A stretch of 64,000 bases of DNA from Desulforhabdus amnigena (GCF_027925305.1 NZ_BSDR01000001.1:3189001-3253000); one strand, 5' to 3'; positions 34,228 to 44,770 are shown, counted from the stretch's first letter. Notes: generated by a model from the letters alone, not told the origin. Program-made: numbers and translations.

Positions 34228-34231
<4 letters not shown>
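33800..34231 (-). CDS. Small HTH protein associated with the serine recombinase
   Basis: A 143-residue protein with a central HTH (YADLARLGYVTRARITQIMN) followed by LLNLAPDIQEAILFLP, a pattern commonly found in small proteins encoded directly after large serine recombinases. Its ATG overlaps the recombinase stop (ATGA, 34228-34231). A role as recombination directionality or accessory factor is plausible but unproven. Confidence 0.75.
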
Positions 34232-35840
<1,609 letters not shown>

Positions 35841-35844
<4 letters not shown>

Positions 35845-36377
35845 TCGTTCCTCCTCTCGGGTTTGCGGCTCCCGCCCTTGGCCGCGGCATCGGCGATACC
35901 GAAGAAGAGGAACCCGTTCCATTTGCTCCCGGTGACCTCCTGGGCGATGGCTGAGAGGGACTTGTACCGTCGGCCGTCGAACTCGAAGCCGTTGTCGAGT
36001 ACCTTGACCACAATGTCGCGGCCTCGGAACTCGCGGGCGAGCAGAGTCCCGGGCAGCGGCAGCCTCGGGTCGTGCGACGGGGATATGCGGCTGGTCGCCG
36101 TTCTCGCCTTGATCTCGGCGGAACCCGAGGCGACCGGATCACGCGGAGACCGCGTTCTCAGGTCGGCGTCATTGGCCAGTTCCTCAGCTCTGCGCCGGGC
36201 CCGCTCCGAAAGGTCACCCTCCGCCAGAGCCTGAATGCGCCAGGCGATTCGCTTGCGAAGAAACTCCTTATGGTAGGAGCGGGTCTCTTCTCCGAAGACC
36301 TCGAGGTACTTGTCCCGGAGTTCTCCGACGGTCATCCGGGAGAGCCCCTGGACCTCTTGATACGTTGTTGCTTCCAT
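35841..36377 (-). CDS. DUF2924-like protein
   Basis: A 178-residue protein. The N-terminal part (LSRMTVGELRDKYLEVFGEE, then FLRKRIAWRIQALAEGDLSE) and the C-terminal RLPLPGTLLAREFRGRDIVV with SLSAIAQEVTGSKWNGFLFF match DUF2924, a family typically encoded just before large serine recombinases in prophages and islands. AAAGGAGGTTTCGG precedes the ATG at 36377; the stop overlaps the recombinase start. A role with the recombinase is inferred. Confidence 0.85.
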
Positions 36378-36444
36378 CCGAAACCTCCTTTGCTTCATGG
36401 GCTTCGCCCTGCGGGCGGCCCGTCCGCACCGCAATCTCAGGGCG

Positions 36445-36666
36445 TTAACTCGTGAATGAATGAAGGCTTCGGTGGCCCGGAATATCAAGGCGAATCGAAG
36501 TAAACGCCTCAGATTCTTCAACTTGCGCTACATGCTCTGCCCCACTGCCGGAATCTGGGGCGATTCGGCGTCCGTTTCGATGGCGCATGTAGCCTCTGGC
36601 CAGGATCGTGGCGATCTCCGATATCACCTCTTCAAGTGAGGTGGGGACGTGTTCGTTGTCCGGCAT
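36445..36666 (-). CDS. Small hypothetical protein at the prophage right end
   Basis: A 73-residue protein starting MPDNEHVPTSLEEVISEIAT, preceded by AAAGGAGGACCGG. The segment ATILARGYMRHRN looks helical; no motif is recognised. It is the first gene transcribed inward from the prophage end, behind structured leader B and promoter-like copy 6. Confidence 0.65.
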   Translation of the reverse strand: MPDNEHVPTSLEEVISEIATILARGYMRHRNGRRIAPDSGSGAEHVAQVEESEAFTSIRLDIPGHRSLHSFTS

Positions 36667-36841
36667 CCGGTCCTCCTTTTGCGGGAGGCCGCGTAAAGGT
36701 GCCGTCGTGGATGCCGCTGGGGCGGGATCGGCCTGACGTCGAGAAGGCCGTTGGAGCCCGTCCGACACCACCCGAAGGCGATGTCGTCGGCACCCACAAC
36801 GGTCTCCGATCTCACGGCTGTTTCCGCTGTCTGGTAATCCG
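36667..36841 (-). promoter_or_regulatory. Structured leader B, related to leader A
   Basis: The first ~55 nt of the expected transcript (36841 down to about 36787) match leader A: ACCAGACA, then CGGAG and CGTTGTGGGTG. GGTGCCGTCG (36698-36707) can pair, with mismatches, with CGTCGGCACC (36785-36794). Promoter-like copy 6 ends about 35 bp upstream of the shared segment. Confidence 0.5.
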
Positions 36842-36876
36842 CTTGCGCCGGACCCACTGGTCCGGCTTTCGGCAGA

Positions 36877-36906
36877 TACCTACCGGAGGGGAGTTCGAAA
36901 TGTCGA
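36877..36906 (-). promoter_or_regulatory. Phage promoter-like element, copy 6
   Basis: TACCTACCGGAG-N13-GTCGA on the plus strand (last base differs). It faces the rightmost prophage genes and lies immediately before leader B. Confidence 0.6.
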
Positions 36907-37105
36907 AACGGGTGTCCGGATGCAGCCGGGCTGTTAAACAAGGCGACTCGAAAAACGGAGAACGGGAGAATTCGGAGAGGACATTTTCGGTGAGCGCGCG
37001 CAAACCCAACGGTTGCACCCGAACCCCGAGCGGTGAGCTTCGAAACGGAGAATCGGGGTTAATGTGCGGGCGGGCGTAAGTCAGCGTGGACACGCCGGAA
37101 ACGAC

Positions 37106-37137
37106 AAGACCCCGAGGGGATCACCCCACGGGGTCTT
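37106..37137 (-). terminator. Terminator of the tRNA-Asn transcript
   Basis: AAGACCCCG (37106-37114) and CGGGGTCTT (37129-37137) form a perfect 9-bp stem; on the minus strand it is followed by GTCGTTT, and on the plus strand by CTCGTT. It lies 41 bp downstream of tRNA-Asn and marks the chromosomal side of the prophage boundary. Confidence 0.65.
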
Positions 37138-37177
37138 CTCGTTAAACAAGAACCGCTGAAATCAGCGGATGGATTTC

Positions 37178-37253
37178 TGGCTCCCCGGGACGGACTCGAA
37201 CCGCCAACCTAGTGGTTAACAGCCACCCGCTCTGCCGATTGAGCTACCGGGGA
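37178..37253 (-). tRNA. tRNA-Asn (anticodon GTT)
   Basis: A 76-nt cloverleaf with encoded CCA: acceptor TCCCCGG/CCGGGGA, D-arm GCTCAATCGGCAGAGC, anticodon stem-loop GGTGGCTGTTAACCACT, T-arm GGCGGTTCGAGTCCGTC. It borders the prophage and may be near the attachment site. Confidence 0.95.
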
Positions 37254-37378
37254 TCGTGTCAAGCGAGGAGCATCAATAGCAAAATGATCCGTGCTTGTCA
37301 ATAAAAAGGTAGAAATTTTTCGCCCGGAAAGCGCTCATTCTTTTTCAAGAGCACCTTCCAGGCTCTTTTACCCTTTTC

Positions 37379-38329
37379 TTACGCTTCCACGCCGCACTTT
37401 TTCAGGAGTTCGGCGTAATCGGCATCGATGCGTTCCTGGATCATCTGAATATCGGTTTCGGTCAGATGGCGGAAACGGCGCTGCATCTTGAGGTAATCCG
37501 CAACCGGCTTGGGTTTGGCCACTTTGCGGGAGAGAACATACTGCCCGTCGATGACTTCGTAGAGGGGGAAGACCTTGGACTGAACAGCCATTCTGGCTAC
37601 AGCCACGCTCTCTTCTCCACCACAGCGCCAACCGGTGGGGCAGGGTGAATAGAAGTGCAGGTAGGCAGGCCCGGGGATCATGGAGGCCTTCTTCACCTTG
37701 TTCATCAGGTCCACGGGAAATGCGGGAGATGCGGTGGCCACGTAAGGAATGTTATGAGCCACTGCGATGCCAGGCATGTCCTTCTTCCAGGTGCTCTGCC
37801 CCTTGCTTTTCTTTCCTACCGGGGAGGTGGTGGTAGCCGCACCCCAGGGAGTGGAAGAAGAGCGCTGAATACCGGTATTCATATAGGCTTCGTTATCGAG
37901 GCAGATATAGATGAAATTGTGACCGCGCTCCATGGCGCCGCTCAAAGCCTGGATACCGATGTCCGCCGTGGAACCGTCACCGCCGTAAGCGAGGAAGGTC
38001 ACATCGGGCTGGTTGATGATACCCTTGCGGTTCATGGCCTTGTAGGCTGCTTCCACGCCGGCGACGACAGCGGAGGTATTTTCGAAAGCCACGTGAATCC
38101 AGGGCACATTCCATGCCGTCTGGGGAAAGGGGGAGGTCACGATTTCCATGCAACCCGTCGAGCTGCATACTATGACGTTGTTTCCAAGAGCCTTCATGGC
38201 CTGACGCAAAGCCAATATTTCCCCACAACCCTGACAGGCGCGATGACCGGGCGAAAGAGGTTCCACCTCCGGCATGTTCTTGAGGTTAAACCCTTTGAAA
38301 TCCTTTATAGCTTCTGCTGCGATTCCCAT
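37379..38329 (-). CDS. porB: Pyruvate:ferredoxin oxidoreductase, beta subunit
   Basis: A 316-residue thiamine-pyrophosphate subunit. CQGCGEILALRQAMKALG and STGCMEI carry two of the Fe-S Cys regions; the TPP motif is GDGSTADIG followed by NEAYMNTG; CPTGWRCGGEES holds a further Cys pair. With alpha, gamma and delta subunits it oxidises pyruvate (or a related 2-oxoacid) with CoA to acetyl-CoA, CO2 and reduced ferredoxin in the cytoplasm. Last gene of a four-gene operon, abutting porA. Confidence 0.92.
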   Translation of the reverse strand: MGIAAEAIKDFKGFNLKNMPEVEPLSPGHRACQGCGEILALRQAMKALGNNVIVCSSTGCMEIVTSPFPQTAWNVPWIHVAFENTSAVVAGVEAAYKAMNRKGIINQPDVTFLAYGGDGSTADIGIQALSGAMERGHNFIYICLDNEAYMNTGIQRSSSTPWGAATTTSPVGKKSKGQSTWKKDMPGIAVAHNIPYVATASPAFPVDLMNKVKKASMIPGPAYLHFYSPCPTGWRCGGEESVAVARMAVQSKVFPLYEVIDGQYVLSRKVAKPKPVADYLKMQRRFRHLTETDIQMIQERIDADYAELLKKCGVEA

Positions 38330-39502
38330 TTATTCCCTCACATTGATGATTTCATAAGGTACAGGTTTACCACCGTTGGTGGAGGCTTTTTCGACCATTT
38401 CCTCGAAGTTCTGCACGGTCACATCCCGACCGCCGAGACCGACGAAGAAGTTCCGGACGTTGGGGTGATGGTTCTGATCGAACAGAATCGATTTAACCTC
38501 GGCCGCAACAATGCCGGAATCTCCGCCGGAGAAGTTCATGGCGCGATCCAGCACAACCAGGTTCTTGGCTCCCTTGACCGCATCGAAAAGTTCCGGACCG
38601 GGGAACGGCCTCCAGAGGCGAATACGAGCGAGACCCACCTTCTTGCCCTGGGACCGCAAATGGTCAACCGCCGTCATGGCCGTTTCTGAAATACTGCCCA
38701 TGCTGATGATGATGGTTTCGGCGTCTTCGGTTTTGTAGGTTTCAACCGGCTTGTAGTAACGGCCGAACTTATCGCCGAATTCCTTCCAGGCTTCAATGAT
38801 GACGGCCTTGGAATTCCTCAGGGCCTGATCCTGGGCCATCTTGGCTTCGGTGTAAATGTCGGGCATGCCCACAGGACCAAAGGTCACGGGCTTGGAGGGA
38901 TCCAACCGCAAGACAGGCTTGTAAGGAGGCAGGTACGCATCCACCTCAGCCTTATCCGGCATATTCATGGGTTCGATCATGTGGCTCAGGGTGAACCCAT
39001 CCAGGTTTACCTGTACGGGAAGCAGAACACGATGGTCTTCAGCTACCTTGAAGGCATGAAAGGTCAGGTCGATCACTTCCTGACCGTTTTCAGCAATGGT
39101 CTGGATCCAGCCGGTGTCGCGGGACATCATCAGGTCGGCATGGTCATTCCAGATGCTGATGGGGGCACTCAGCGCGCGGTTGGCCACCGTCATCACGATG
39201 GGCAGGCGCATGCTGGAAGCGATATAACAAATTTCAGACATCAGGGCATAACCCTGAGAACTCGTAGCCGTAAAGGTACGCGCTCCGGCAGCGGAGGACC
39301 CGATACAGCAGCTCATGGCGCTGTGTTCGGATTCGACGGGGATGAATTCGGCATCCAAGTGTCCGTCGGCAACCAGTTCAGAGAGGTGTTCCACGATGTG
39401 AGTCTGAGGAGTGATAGGATATGCTGCAATCACATCAACATTAGCCAGAGCTACGGCCTCAGCAGCAGCTATTGAGACTTCTACCCCAATCCGCTTGCCC
39501 AT
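38330..39502 (-). CDS. porA: Pyruvate:ferredoxin oxidoreductase, alpha subunit
   Basis: A 390-residue alpha subunit starting MGKRIGVEVSIAAAEAVALA. AAYPITPQTHIVEHLSEL and AGARTFTATSSQGYALMSEI are the signature pyrimidine-binding and active-site segments. AGGAGGG lies 9 nt upstream of the ATG at 39502; a TTG two codons earlier is less likely. Forms the catalytic dimer with the beta subunit. Confidence 0.92.
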   Translation of the reverse strand: MGKRIGVEVSIAAAEAVALANVDVIAAYPITPQTHIVEHLSELVADGHLDAEFIPVESEHSAMSCCIGSSAAGARTFTATSSQGYALMSEICYIASSMRLPIVMTVANRALSAPISIWNDHADLMMSRDTGWIQTIAENGQEVIDLTFHAFKVAEDHRVLLPVQVNLDGFTLSHMIEPMNMPDKAEVDAYLPPYKPVLRLDPSKPVTFGPVGMPDIYTEAKMAQDQALRNSKAVIIEAWKEFGDKFGRYYKPVETYKTEDAETIIISMGSISETAMTAVDHLRSQGKKVGLARIRLWRPFPGPELFDAVKGAKNLVVLDRAMNFSGGDSGIVAAEVKSILFDQNHHPNVRNFFVGLGGRDVTVQNFEEMVEKASTNGGKPVPYEIINVRE

Positions 39503-39504
39503 AA

Positions 39505-39798
39505 TCAATCACCCTCCTGAACCATTGTAATACAACTTACGGGGCACTCTTTGGCGCAGATCCCGCAGCCTTTGCAGTAGAACAGATTCGCTTCGTAGTA
39601 GCCCTCTGCGTTCTTCTTGTAAACCATATCAGGGCAGAAAATGTAGCACTGACCACATTTCGTGCATTTGTCATAATCCGTAACGGGGCGCATGGACCGC
39701 CAGTCACCGGTCCTCAACTCACCGGCGCTACCGGGTTTCGTAACCGCAACACCCAGCTCCAACTCTTTCCAGCTCATGATACCAGTTTCTTTAGCCAC
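39505..39798 (-). CDS. porD: Pyruvate:ferredoxin oxidoreductase, delta (ferredoxin) subunit
   Basis: A 97-residue protein with two 4Fe-4S motifs, CTKCGQCYIFCP and CKGCGICAKECP, which carry electrons from the TPP site to free ferredoxin. The start is a GTG (39796-39798) preceded by GGAGGG; an ATG seven codons in (MSWKEL) is the alternative. Lies between porG and porA. Confidence 0.92.
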   Translation of the reverse strand: MAKETGIMSWKELELGVAVTKPGSAGELRTGDWRSMRPVTDYDKCTKCGQCYIFCPDMVYKKNAEGYYEANLFYCKGCGICAKECPVSCITMVQEGD

Positions 39799-39801
39799 CG
39801 A

Positions 39802-40350
39802 TTATCCCTCCACCACAGTTTCTTCGAAGGCGCGCGTACAGGCCTTGATGTTCTTTTCGGCAATGGGACCAAAGCGATGCTCGATGGGGCCGCGCAGGCC
39901 GTCCATGGAGATCAGGCCCGTAGCTTTCAATAGAGCCCCCAGCATCGTCGTATTCGTGATGGGAACCCGCATGGTCTCTACGGCAATCTTGGAAGCATCC
40001 ACAAGGGCCAGACGAGCCTTGATGCCCGTTTCCTTGCGCACTTCTTCTGCGGTTTTGGTCGTATTGAGGATCACAATACCACCCTCTTTGAGCCCGGCTT
40101 CAACATTTACAATCTTCAGGATGGTAGGATCCAGAACGATTACGATGTTCGGTTCGTACACTTTTTCCCGAGTGCGAATGGGAGTGTCGCTCACACGCAC
40201 AAATGCCATAACCGGGGCGCCACGGCGTTCTGGGCCAAAGCTCGGAAATGCTTGTGCAAACTTCCCCTCTCCAATCGCGGCTAGGGCTGTTAGCTCTGCT
40301 GAAGTAACGGCCCCTTGGCCTCCGCGTCCATGAAATCGAATTTCAACCAT
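39802..40350 (-). CDS. porG: Pyruvate:ferredoxin oxidoreductase, gamma subunit
   Basis: A 182-residue gamma subunit starting MVEIRFHGRGGQGAVTSAEL, the conserved GRGGQG motif. FAQAFPSFGPERRGAPVMAF is also diagnostic. The ATG at 40350 has GGAGAG 8 nt upstream. First gene of the operon, about 125 bp behind a strong promoter. Confidence 0.92.
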   Translation of the reverse strand: MVEIRFHGRGGQGAVTSAELTALAAIGEGKFAQAFPSFGPERRGAPVMAFVRVSDTPIRTREKVYEPNIVIVLDPTILKIVNVEAGLKEGGIVILNTTKTAEEVRKETGIKARLALVDASKIAVETMRVPITNTTMLGALLKATGLISMDGLRGPIEHRFGPIAEKNIKACTRAFEETVVEG

Positions 40351-40476
40351 GATTCGTCTCTCCACACTCAACGTTCCAGGTCAATGCGCTCACCAGTAAG
40401 AAGCCCTTCATCATTTTCAACTCGAGCATACTATCGGCGAACAAAAGTAGGGACTCTATATCTACCAATCGCGGGT

Positions 40477-40506
40477 TTTATAGCAGCACTGTACAAAAAA
40501 GGTCAA
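40477..40506 (-). promoter_or_regulatory. Sigma-70 promoter of the por operon
   Basis: On the minus strand, TTGACC (40501-40506), an 18-bp AT-rich spacer and TATAAA (40477-40482), about 127 bp upstream of porG. Near-consensus, consistent with high expression of a central catabolic enzyme. Confidence 0.7.
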
Positions 40507-40576
40507 GGCGTTTTCCAGTTTTTTTTGACCTAAAGTGCAATTTCTCACAAAAAAAGGATAAACTAGATGCCCATTT

Positions 40577-40690
40577 AGAGCCTATCCGAAAACCTACCTC
40601 GGCAGCGACACCCTCCTTTAATTCCCCCCTCGAGGGGGACCAAGGGGGGGTGTCGCAAAATCCACAGATGGCTTCCGGGTAGGTACTTAG
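40577..40690. repeat. Palindromic intergenic repeat, copy 1
   Basis: About 114 bp beginning AGAGCCTATCCGAAAACC and ending in a related inverted arm. The centre is CCCCCTCGAGGGGG with flanking poly-C/poly-G runs, able to form a long hairpin. Lies between the por and recR operons. The right end (GGGTAGGTACTTAG) is more diverged than in other copies. Confidence 0.8.
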
Positions 40691-40766
40691 CGGAGGGGTT
40701 CCACCCCATGCCGGTGTCCCCCAGAGGTTTTCTGAAAATGCACCTTCGGGATGAAAACCCGGTGCA

Positions 40767-41372
40767 TCAGAATTCCTGCCTCCCTTTCAACGCCCGCTCC
40801 ATGGTGATGCGATCGGTATATTTGAGGTCCCCTCCCATGGGTATTCCGTAGGCGATGCGGGAAATCCTCAAAGGACGGTCTTTCAGGAGCTTTACCAGAT
40901 AGTGCGCCGTCGCTTCCCCTTCGCTGCTGGGATTTGTTGCAATGATGATTTCCTTGATGTTTTCCGTATCCAGCCGTTTCAAAAGCTCCTTGATGCGGAT
41001 GTCGTCCGGACCTATGGCGTCCAGAGGGGCCAGAACCCCCTGCAGAACATGATAACGCCCTTTGAAGGCCCCCGACTGTTCGACGGCAAGGAGGTCCGCG
41101 GTGCTTTCCACCACGCAGATCACTCCCGTATCCCGGGCAGGGTCCCTGCAGATGGAACAGAGCTCTTCATCCGTGAAGTGAAAACACCTGGAGCATGTGT
41201 GCACCTGGCTTCTCATCTGCAGAATCCCTTCGGCAATGGCTTCGGCCTCTTCTTTGGGGCACTGCAGGAGAAACATGGCGATCCGTGTGGCGCTTTTCTC
41301 CCCCAGACCGGGAAGCTTGCTCAGCCTGCGGATGAGTTGGGTCAAAACGGGCGGATAAGCATTGAGACTCAT
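40767..41372 (-). CDS. recR: Recombination protein RecR
   Basis: A 201-residue protein of standard length: an N-terminal helix-hairpin-helix (RRLSKLPGLGEKSATRIAMF), a zinc finger (CSRCFHFTDEELCSIC) and a TOPRIM domain (VICVVESTADLLAVEQSGAF; ATNPSSEGEATAHYL). Works with RecF/RecO to load RecA at gaps. Third gene of the conserved dnaX-ybaB-recR cluster. Confidence 0.97.
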   Translation of the reverse strand: MSLNAYPPVLTQLIRRLSKLPGLGEKSATRIAMFLLQCPKEEAEAIAEGILQMRSQVHTCSRCFHFTDEELCSICRDPARDTGVICVVESTADLLAVEQSGAFKGRYHVLQGVLAPLDAIGPDDIRIKELLKRLDTENIKEIIIATNPSSEGEATAHYLVKLLKDRPLRISRIAYGIPMGGDLKYTDRITMERALKGRQEF

Positions 41373-41472
41373 GTACTTTTGCCTTCACTCTCCCTATGCG
41401 GCGCACTTTCCAGCGGCAGGTCCCATACGGAAGTCCCCCGCAAGCTGCCCGCAATGGCCGGGTCGGACACCG

Positions 41473-41799
41473 TTAAAAGAGTCCAGGGATTTTCAAGCCG
41501 GGAATATTCAGCCCTCCGGCAAGCTTGCCCATCTCACCGGCAGCCATTTCCTGGGATTTCCGCAGACCGTCGTTGACCGCCGCCACCACCAGGTCTTCCA
41601 GCATTTCTACATCCTGGGGGTCCACCACCTGAGGGTCGATTTTCAAACTCACCACTTCCTGACGCCCATTGACAACAACGGTAACCATGCCGCCCCCGGC
41701 CGAAGCTTCAACCGTTTTCGCAGCCAATTCTTCCTGCATTTTGGCCATCTTGTCCTGTAATGCCTTAACCTGTTGCATGGGGTTAAACCCTTTAGCCAT
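41473..41799 (-). CDS. ybaB: YbaB/EbfC nucleoid-associated protein
   Basis: A 108-residue protein starting MAKGFNPMQQVKALQDKMAK. GGMVTVVVNGRQEVVSLKID and LEDLVVAAVNDGLRKSQEMA match the YbaB/EbfC family of small dimeric DNA-binding proteins. GGAGG lies 7 nt before the ATG at 41799. Located between dnaX and recR, its conserved place. Confidence 0.95.
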   Translation of the reverse strand: MAKGFNPMQQVKALQDKMAKMQEELAAKTVEASAGGGMVTVVVNGRQEVVSLKIDPQVVDPQDVEMLEDLVVAAVNDGLRKSQEMAAGEMGKLAGGLNIPGLKIPGLF

Positions 41800-41845
41800 G
41801 ATTTTTCCTCCTTGGAAACAATAAAAAAGACAACCCGGCACGCTT

Positions 41846-41962
41846 TAGAACCTATCCAGAAACCACCTGTGGACTTTGCGACACCCCCCTTAGTCCCCCC
41901 TTGAGGGGGGAATTAAAGGGGGGTGTCGCAAAGTCCACAGGTGGTTTCTGGATAGGCTCTTA
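41846..41962. repeat. Palindromic intergenic repeat, copy 2
   Basis: The most symmetrical copy: AGAACCTATCCAGAAACC on the left and its near-complement GGTTTCTGGATAGGCTCT on the right, both followed inward by CACCTGTGGACTTTGCGACA arms. The centre is CCCCCCTTGAGGGGGG. Lies between dnaX and ybaB within the same transcription unit, so it would be transcribed as a very long hairpin. Confidence 0.85.
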
Positions 41963-42003
41963 AAAGCGGAACATTTCCATGAATCCACAGCACTTGGAAT
42001 GCA

Positions 42004-43767
42004 TCAGTCTTTCGACTCTTCCGGTGACTTTTCCGGCTTTTCCGCCTTCAGACGTCGAATATCCACCAGTTCCCCCCCCAGAATCTCCAGCGCCTGCATG
42101 ACCATGGGATGTTCCATCACTTTCCTTTTGAAATTCGGCCTGGATGACTTCCGGGAAGAGGCCTCACCCGTTTCACCTTCCGGGGATGTCTTCCTGTGTA
42201 TGACCCACTGAAACTCCTGCCCGAAAAAATCGAGCGCCACCCTGGTCAGGCGAGCCCGGGATTTGGGGTCTTTGAACGTATCTTCAAAGATTTCCAAAAC
42301 CTCCAATTCCAACGTCGCGCCGTTTCCCGGCGAAGCATGACTGTCTTTCAATTTGGCGGCAAGAATCGCATCACTTGTCTGAAGCCACTGCAGGAAATCG
42401 AGCCAGCGGCCCGCCGCTTCTTCGGCGGTCACTTCCCTTCCACTTCGAGCCGTCCCGGGAGGGGGCTCGGGAACCATGGGCGGTTCGGGAATATCCCTTG
42501 CAACGGCGGGGAATTCAGGCGGAAAGATCTCTTCCGGTTCGCGGAGCGCAGAAGGCGAAGGAGCGGAGTGCACGCTCACAGAGCCGGGTGTGGACCTCAC
42601 CGTATCCCGCCCCTCTTCACTCAAACGCCCTTCCAGGAGCGTGATTTTTTCCAATACCTTTTCCAGGGATTCGAGGCGCGGCAACTGAGAGAGGCGTAAA
42701 AGGAGCATTTCCAGAGTGATTCGGGGCAGAGTGGATCGCCGAATTTCTTCCTCTCCCTTTAAAAGCATCTGGAAATAGAGATAAAGAGATTCAGGCGTTG
42801 TCTTGGCAACCTCGGCCGCCAAGTATTCCCTTTCTTCTCCGGGCAAATCCAGTTGCGACCGCATCTCCCCTCCTTCCAGTGCCAGAAACAGGAGATTTCT
42901 GAAATGATCGCACAACTGCTGGCAGAAACGCCGGCTGTCGATGCCCCTGCGATGCAGTTCGCCAACCACATCGAGGCAATCCCTCACATTCCCGTCCAAA
43001 ATCGCCTTTCCCACCCGGTGGACACTACGCCGATCCACAACCCCCAGGACGTCCAGAATTTCTTCATCGCTCAACCCGTCACCGCTGAAAGCCAGGAGCT
43101 GCTCTAAAAGGCTCTGCGCATCCCGCATGCTCCCATCGGCTTCACGCGCCACGGCATAAAGCACCCCATCGGAAAGCCGGGCATGTTCCTGCTCGGCTAT
43201 ATCCTTCAGGTGCGAAACGAGAAGCTGCGTAGGAATCCGGCGAAAATCAAACCGCTGACAGCGGCTCAATATGGTGGACGGAATCTTGTGGGGTTCAGTG
43301 GTTGCAAAAATGAACAGCACATGTTCCGGAGGCTCTTCCAATGTCTTGAGCAGCGCATTGAACGCCTCGGAAGTCAGCATATGCACTTCATCGATGATAT
43401 AGATTTTGTAGCGGCTCTTGGCAGGGCGATAGCGCACGGTTTCGCGCAGTTCCCGAATGCTGTCGATGCCCCGGTTGGATGCGCCGTCGATCTCAAGAAC
43501 GTCTACCGCATTCCCCTGGGTGATTTCACGACAATTGGAACATACATTGCAAGGAGCTAAAGCCTTTTCCGCTTCGCAATTGAGCGTCTTGGCCAGAATC
43601 CGCGCCACCGAAGTCTTACCCACTCCCCGGGCACCCGTAAACAAATAGGCATGTGCAATGCGATTGGACCGGACGGCATTTTGGAGGGTTCTTGTGACAT
43701 GAGGCTGCCCGATGACCTCTTCAAAGGTCTGGGGGCGCCACTTTCGCGCGATTACAAGATAAGACAT
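42004..43767 (-). CDS. dnaX: DNA polymerase III subunit gamma/tau
   Basis: A 587-residue clamp-loader ATPase. Walker A is GARGVGKTSVARILAK (about 45-60), the zinc module is CNVCSNCREI after NCEAEKALAP, Walker B IYIIDEVHML, and SRC (ILSRCQRFDFRR) is the sensor. A Pro/Glu-rich linker follows after residue ~380, with a C-terminal tau-like domain. Loads the sliding clamp and, as tau, links polymerase to helicase. I did not identify a slippage site for a short gamma form. Confidence 0.96.
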   Translation of the reverse strand: MSYLVIARKWRPQTFEEVIGQPHVTRTLQNAVRSNRIAHAYLFTGARGVGKTSVARILAKTLNCEAEKALAPCNVCSNCREITQGNAVDVLEIDGASNRGIDSIRELRETVRYRPAKSRYKIYIIDEVHMLTSEAFNALLKTLEEPPEHVLFIFATTEPHKIPSTILSRCQRFDFRRIPTQLLVSHLKDIAEQEHARLSDGVLYAVAREADGSMRDAQSLLEQLLAFSGDGLSDEEILDVLGVVDRRSVHRVGKAILDGNVRDCLDVVGELHRRGIDSRRFCQQLCDHFRNLLFLALEGGEMRSQLDLPGEEREYLAAEVAKTTPESLYLYFQMLLKGEEEIRRSTLPRITLEMLLLRLSQLPRLESLEKVLEKITLLEGRLSEEGRDTVRSTPGSVSVHSAPSPSALREPEEIFPPEFPAVARDIPEPPMVPEPPPGTARSGREVTAEEAAGRWLDFLQWLQTSDAILAAKLKDSHASPGNGATLELEVLEIFEDTFKDPKSRARLTRVALDFFGQEFQWVIHRKTSPEGETGEASSRKSSRPNFKRKVMEHPMVMQALEILGGELVDIRRLKAEKPEKSPEESKD

Positions 43768-43889
43768 GAGCCCATTGATTATATCTTCTGAGGGGAAAAG
43801 ATTTGCAGCGGTGGATCATATGAACCGGGCCTAACCATCGGCGAACCACCCCTTTACAGTGGGAAACAGCACTGAGGAATTTGTTGAAC

Positions 43890-43982
43890 TGGCGGAGAGA
43901 GAGGGATTCGAACCCTCGGTACGCCTTTTGGGCATACACACGATTTCCAGTCGTGCTCCTTCAGCCTCTCGGACATCTCTCC
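43890..43982 (-). tRNA. tRNA-Ser (anticodon GGA)
   Basis: A 93-nt class II tRNA with encoded CCA, acceptor GGAGAGA/TCTCTCC, anticodon loop CTGGAAA, and a long variable arm (TGTATGCCCAAAAGGCGTACC). It decodes UCC/UCU serine codons. Confidence 0.95.
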
Positions 43983-44027
43983 AATAGCGGCATCTGATAC
44001 AACCAGCCAGTACAAAAAATTTTTCTG

Positions 44028-44123
44028 TGGCGGAGAGGGTGGGATTCGAACCCACGTGCCCTGCTCTTCACAGGACAAGTCGATTTCGAGTCGACCCCGT
44101 TACGGCCACTTCGGTACCTCTCC
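44028..44123 (-). tRNA. tRNA-Ser (anticodon CGA)
   Basis: A 96-nt class II tRNA with encoded CCA, acceptor GGAGAGG/CCTCTCC, anticodon loop CTCGAAA, and a long variable arm. It decodes UCG. Its 5' 24 bp overlap the end of the tadA reading frame on the same strand. Confidence 0.95.
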
Positions 44124-44621
44124 CCTGCCTCGATCACATTTGGCTTCCCGACGGCGTTCCCGAAAGAACCTGCGCAGCAATTCAGCACTCTCCTCCGCCC
44201 GAATGCCATGAACGACTTCAATATAATGATTCAAAGAGGGGACCTTTGTCAAGTCTACAACACTTCCAGCAGCACCTGATTTGGGATCGAACGCGCCGAA
44301 GACTACCGCTTGAACACGCGCATGCAACATGGCCCCCAGACACATGGAACAGGGCTCCAGGGTCACATAGAGCAAAGTCCCCGGAAGCCTGTAATTCCCC
44401 AGCACTTTCGATGCCTGCCGCAATGCGAGGATTTCGGCATGAGCCGTGGGGTCATGCAAAGCCACAGGCGCATTGTGCGCACGGCCCAGAACTTCCCCCC
44501 CAGGTCCAACCAGAACCGCTCCCACGGGCACTTCCTCATGCGCATAGGCCTTATGCGCTTCCTCCAGCGCCAATCCCATATAATCATGGTGATTCTTCAG
44601 GGAATTCCACGCCGATGCCAT
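44100..44621 (-). CDS. tadA: tRNA-specific adenosine deaminase
   Basis: A 173-residue deaminase starting MASAWNSLKNHHDYMGLALE. The zinc site is HAE (TAHAEILALRQA) and PCSMC (LEPCSMCLGAML). Converts A34 to inosine in tRNA-Arg(ACG). The ATG at 44621 has GAGGGAGAGA upstream. The frame runs 24 bp into the adjacent tRNA-Ser, whose sequence supplies the last residues and the stop codon. Confidence 0.95.
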   Translation of the reverse strand: MASAWNSLKNHHDYMGLALEEAHKAYAHEEVPVGAVLVGPGGEVLGRAHNAPVALHDPTAHAEILALRQASKVLGNYRLPGTLLYVTLEPCSMCLGAMLHARVQAVVFGAFDPKSGAAGSVVDLTKVPSLNHYIEVVHGIRAEESAELLRRFFRERRREAKCDRGRGEVPKWP

Positions 44622-44770
44622 TCTCTCCCTCACTAGGAGTTCCTGCAGATAGCACAATTCTTTACTTGCGAAAAGACTTTTTATTATGCGGGATCAAAAA
44701 ATTATCCGAATCAGGATTGAATATTAAATTGCTAAGTTGTTTTTTTTAACTTATTTTTTTATACGAAAAA

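Noticed and set aside
36812-37093. A 93-codon minus-strand frame near the prophage end
   Set aside because: Runs through promoter-like copy 6 and leader B; no ribosome-binding site.
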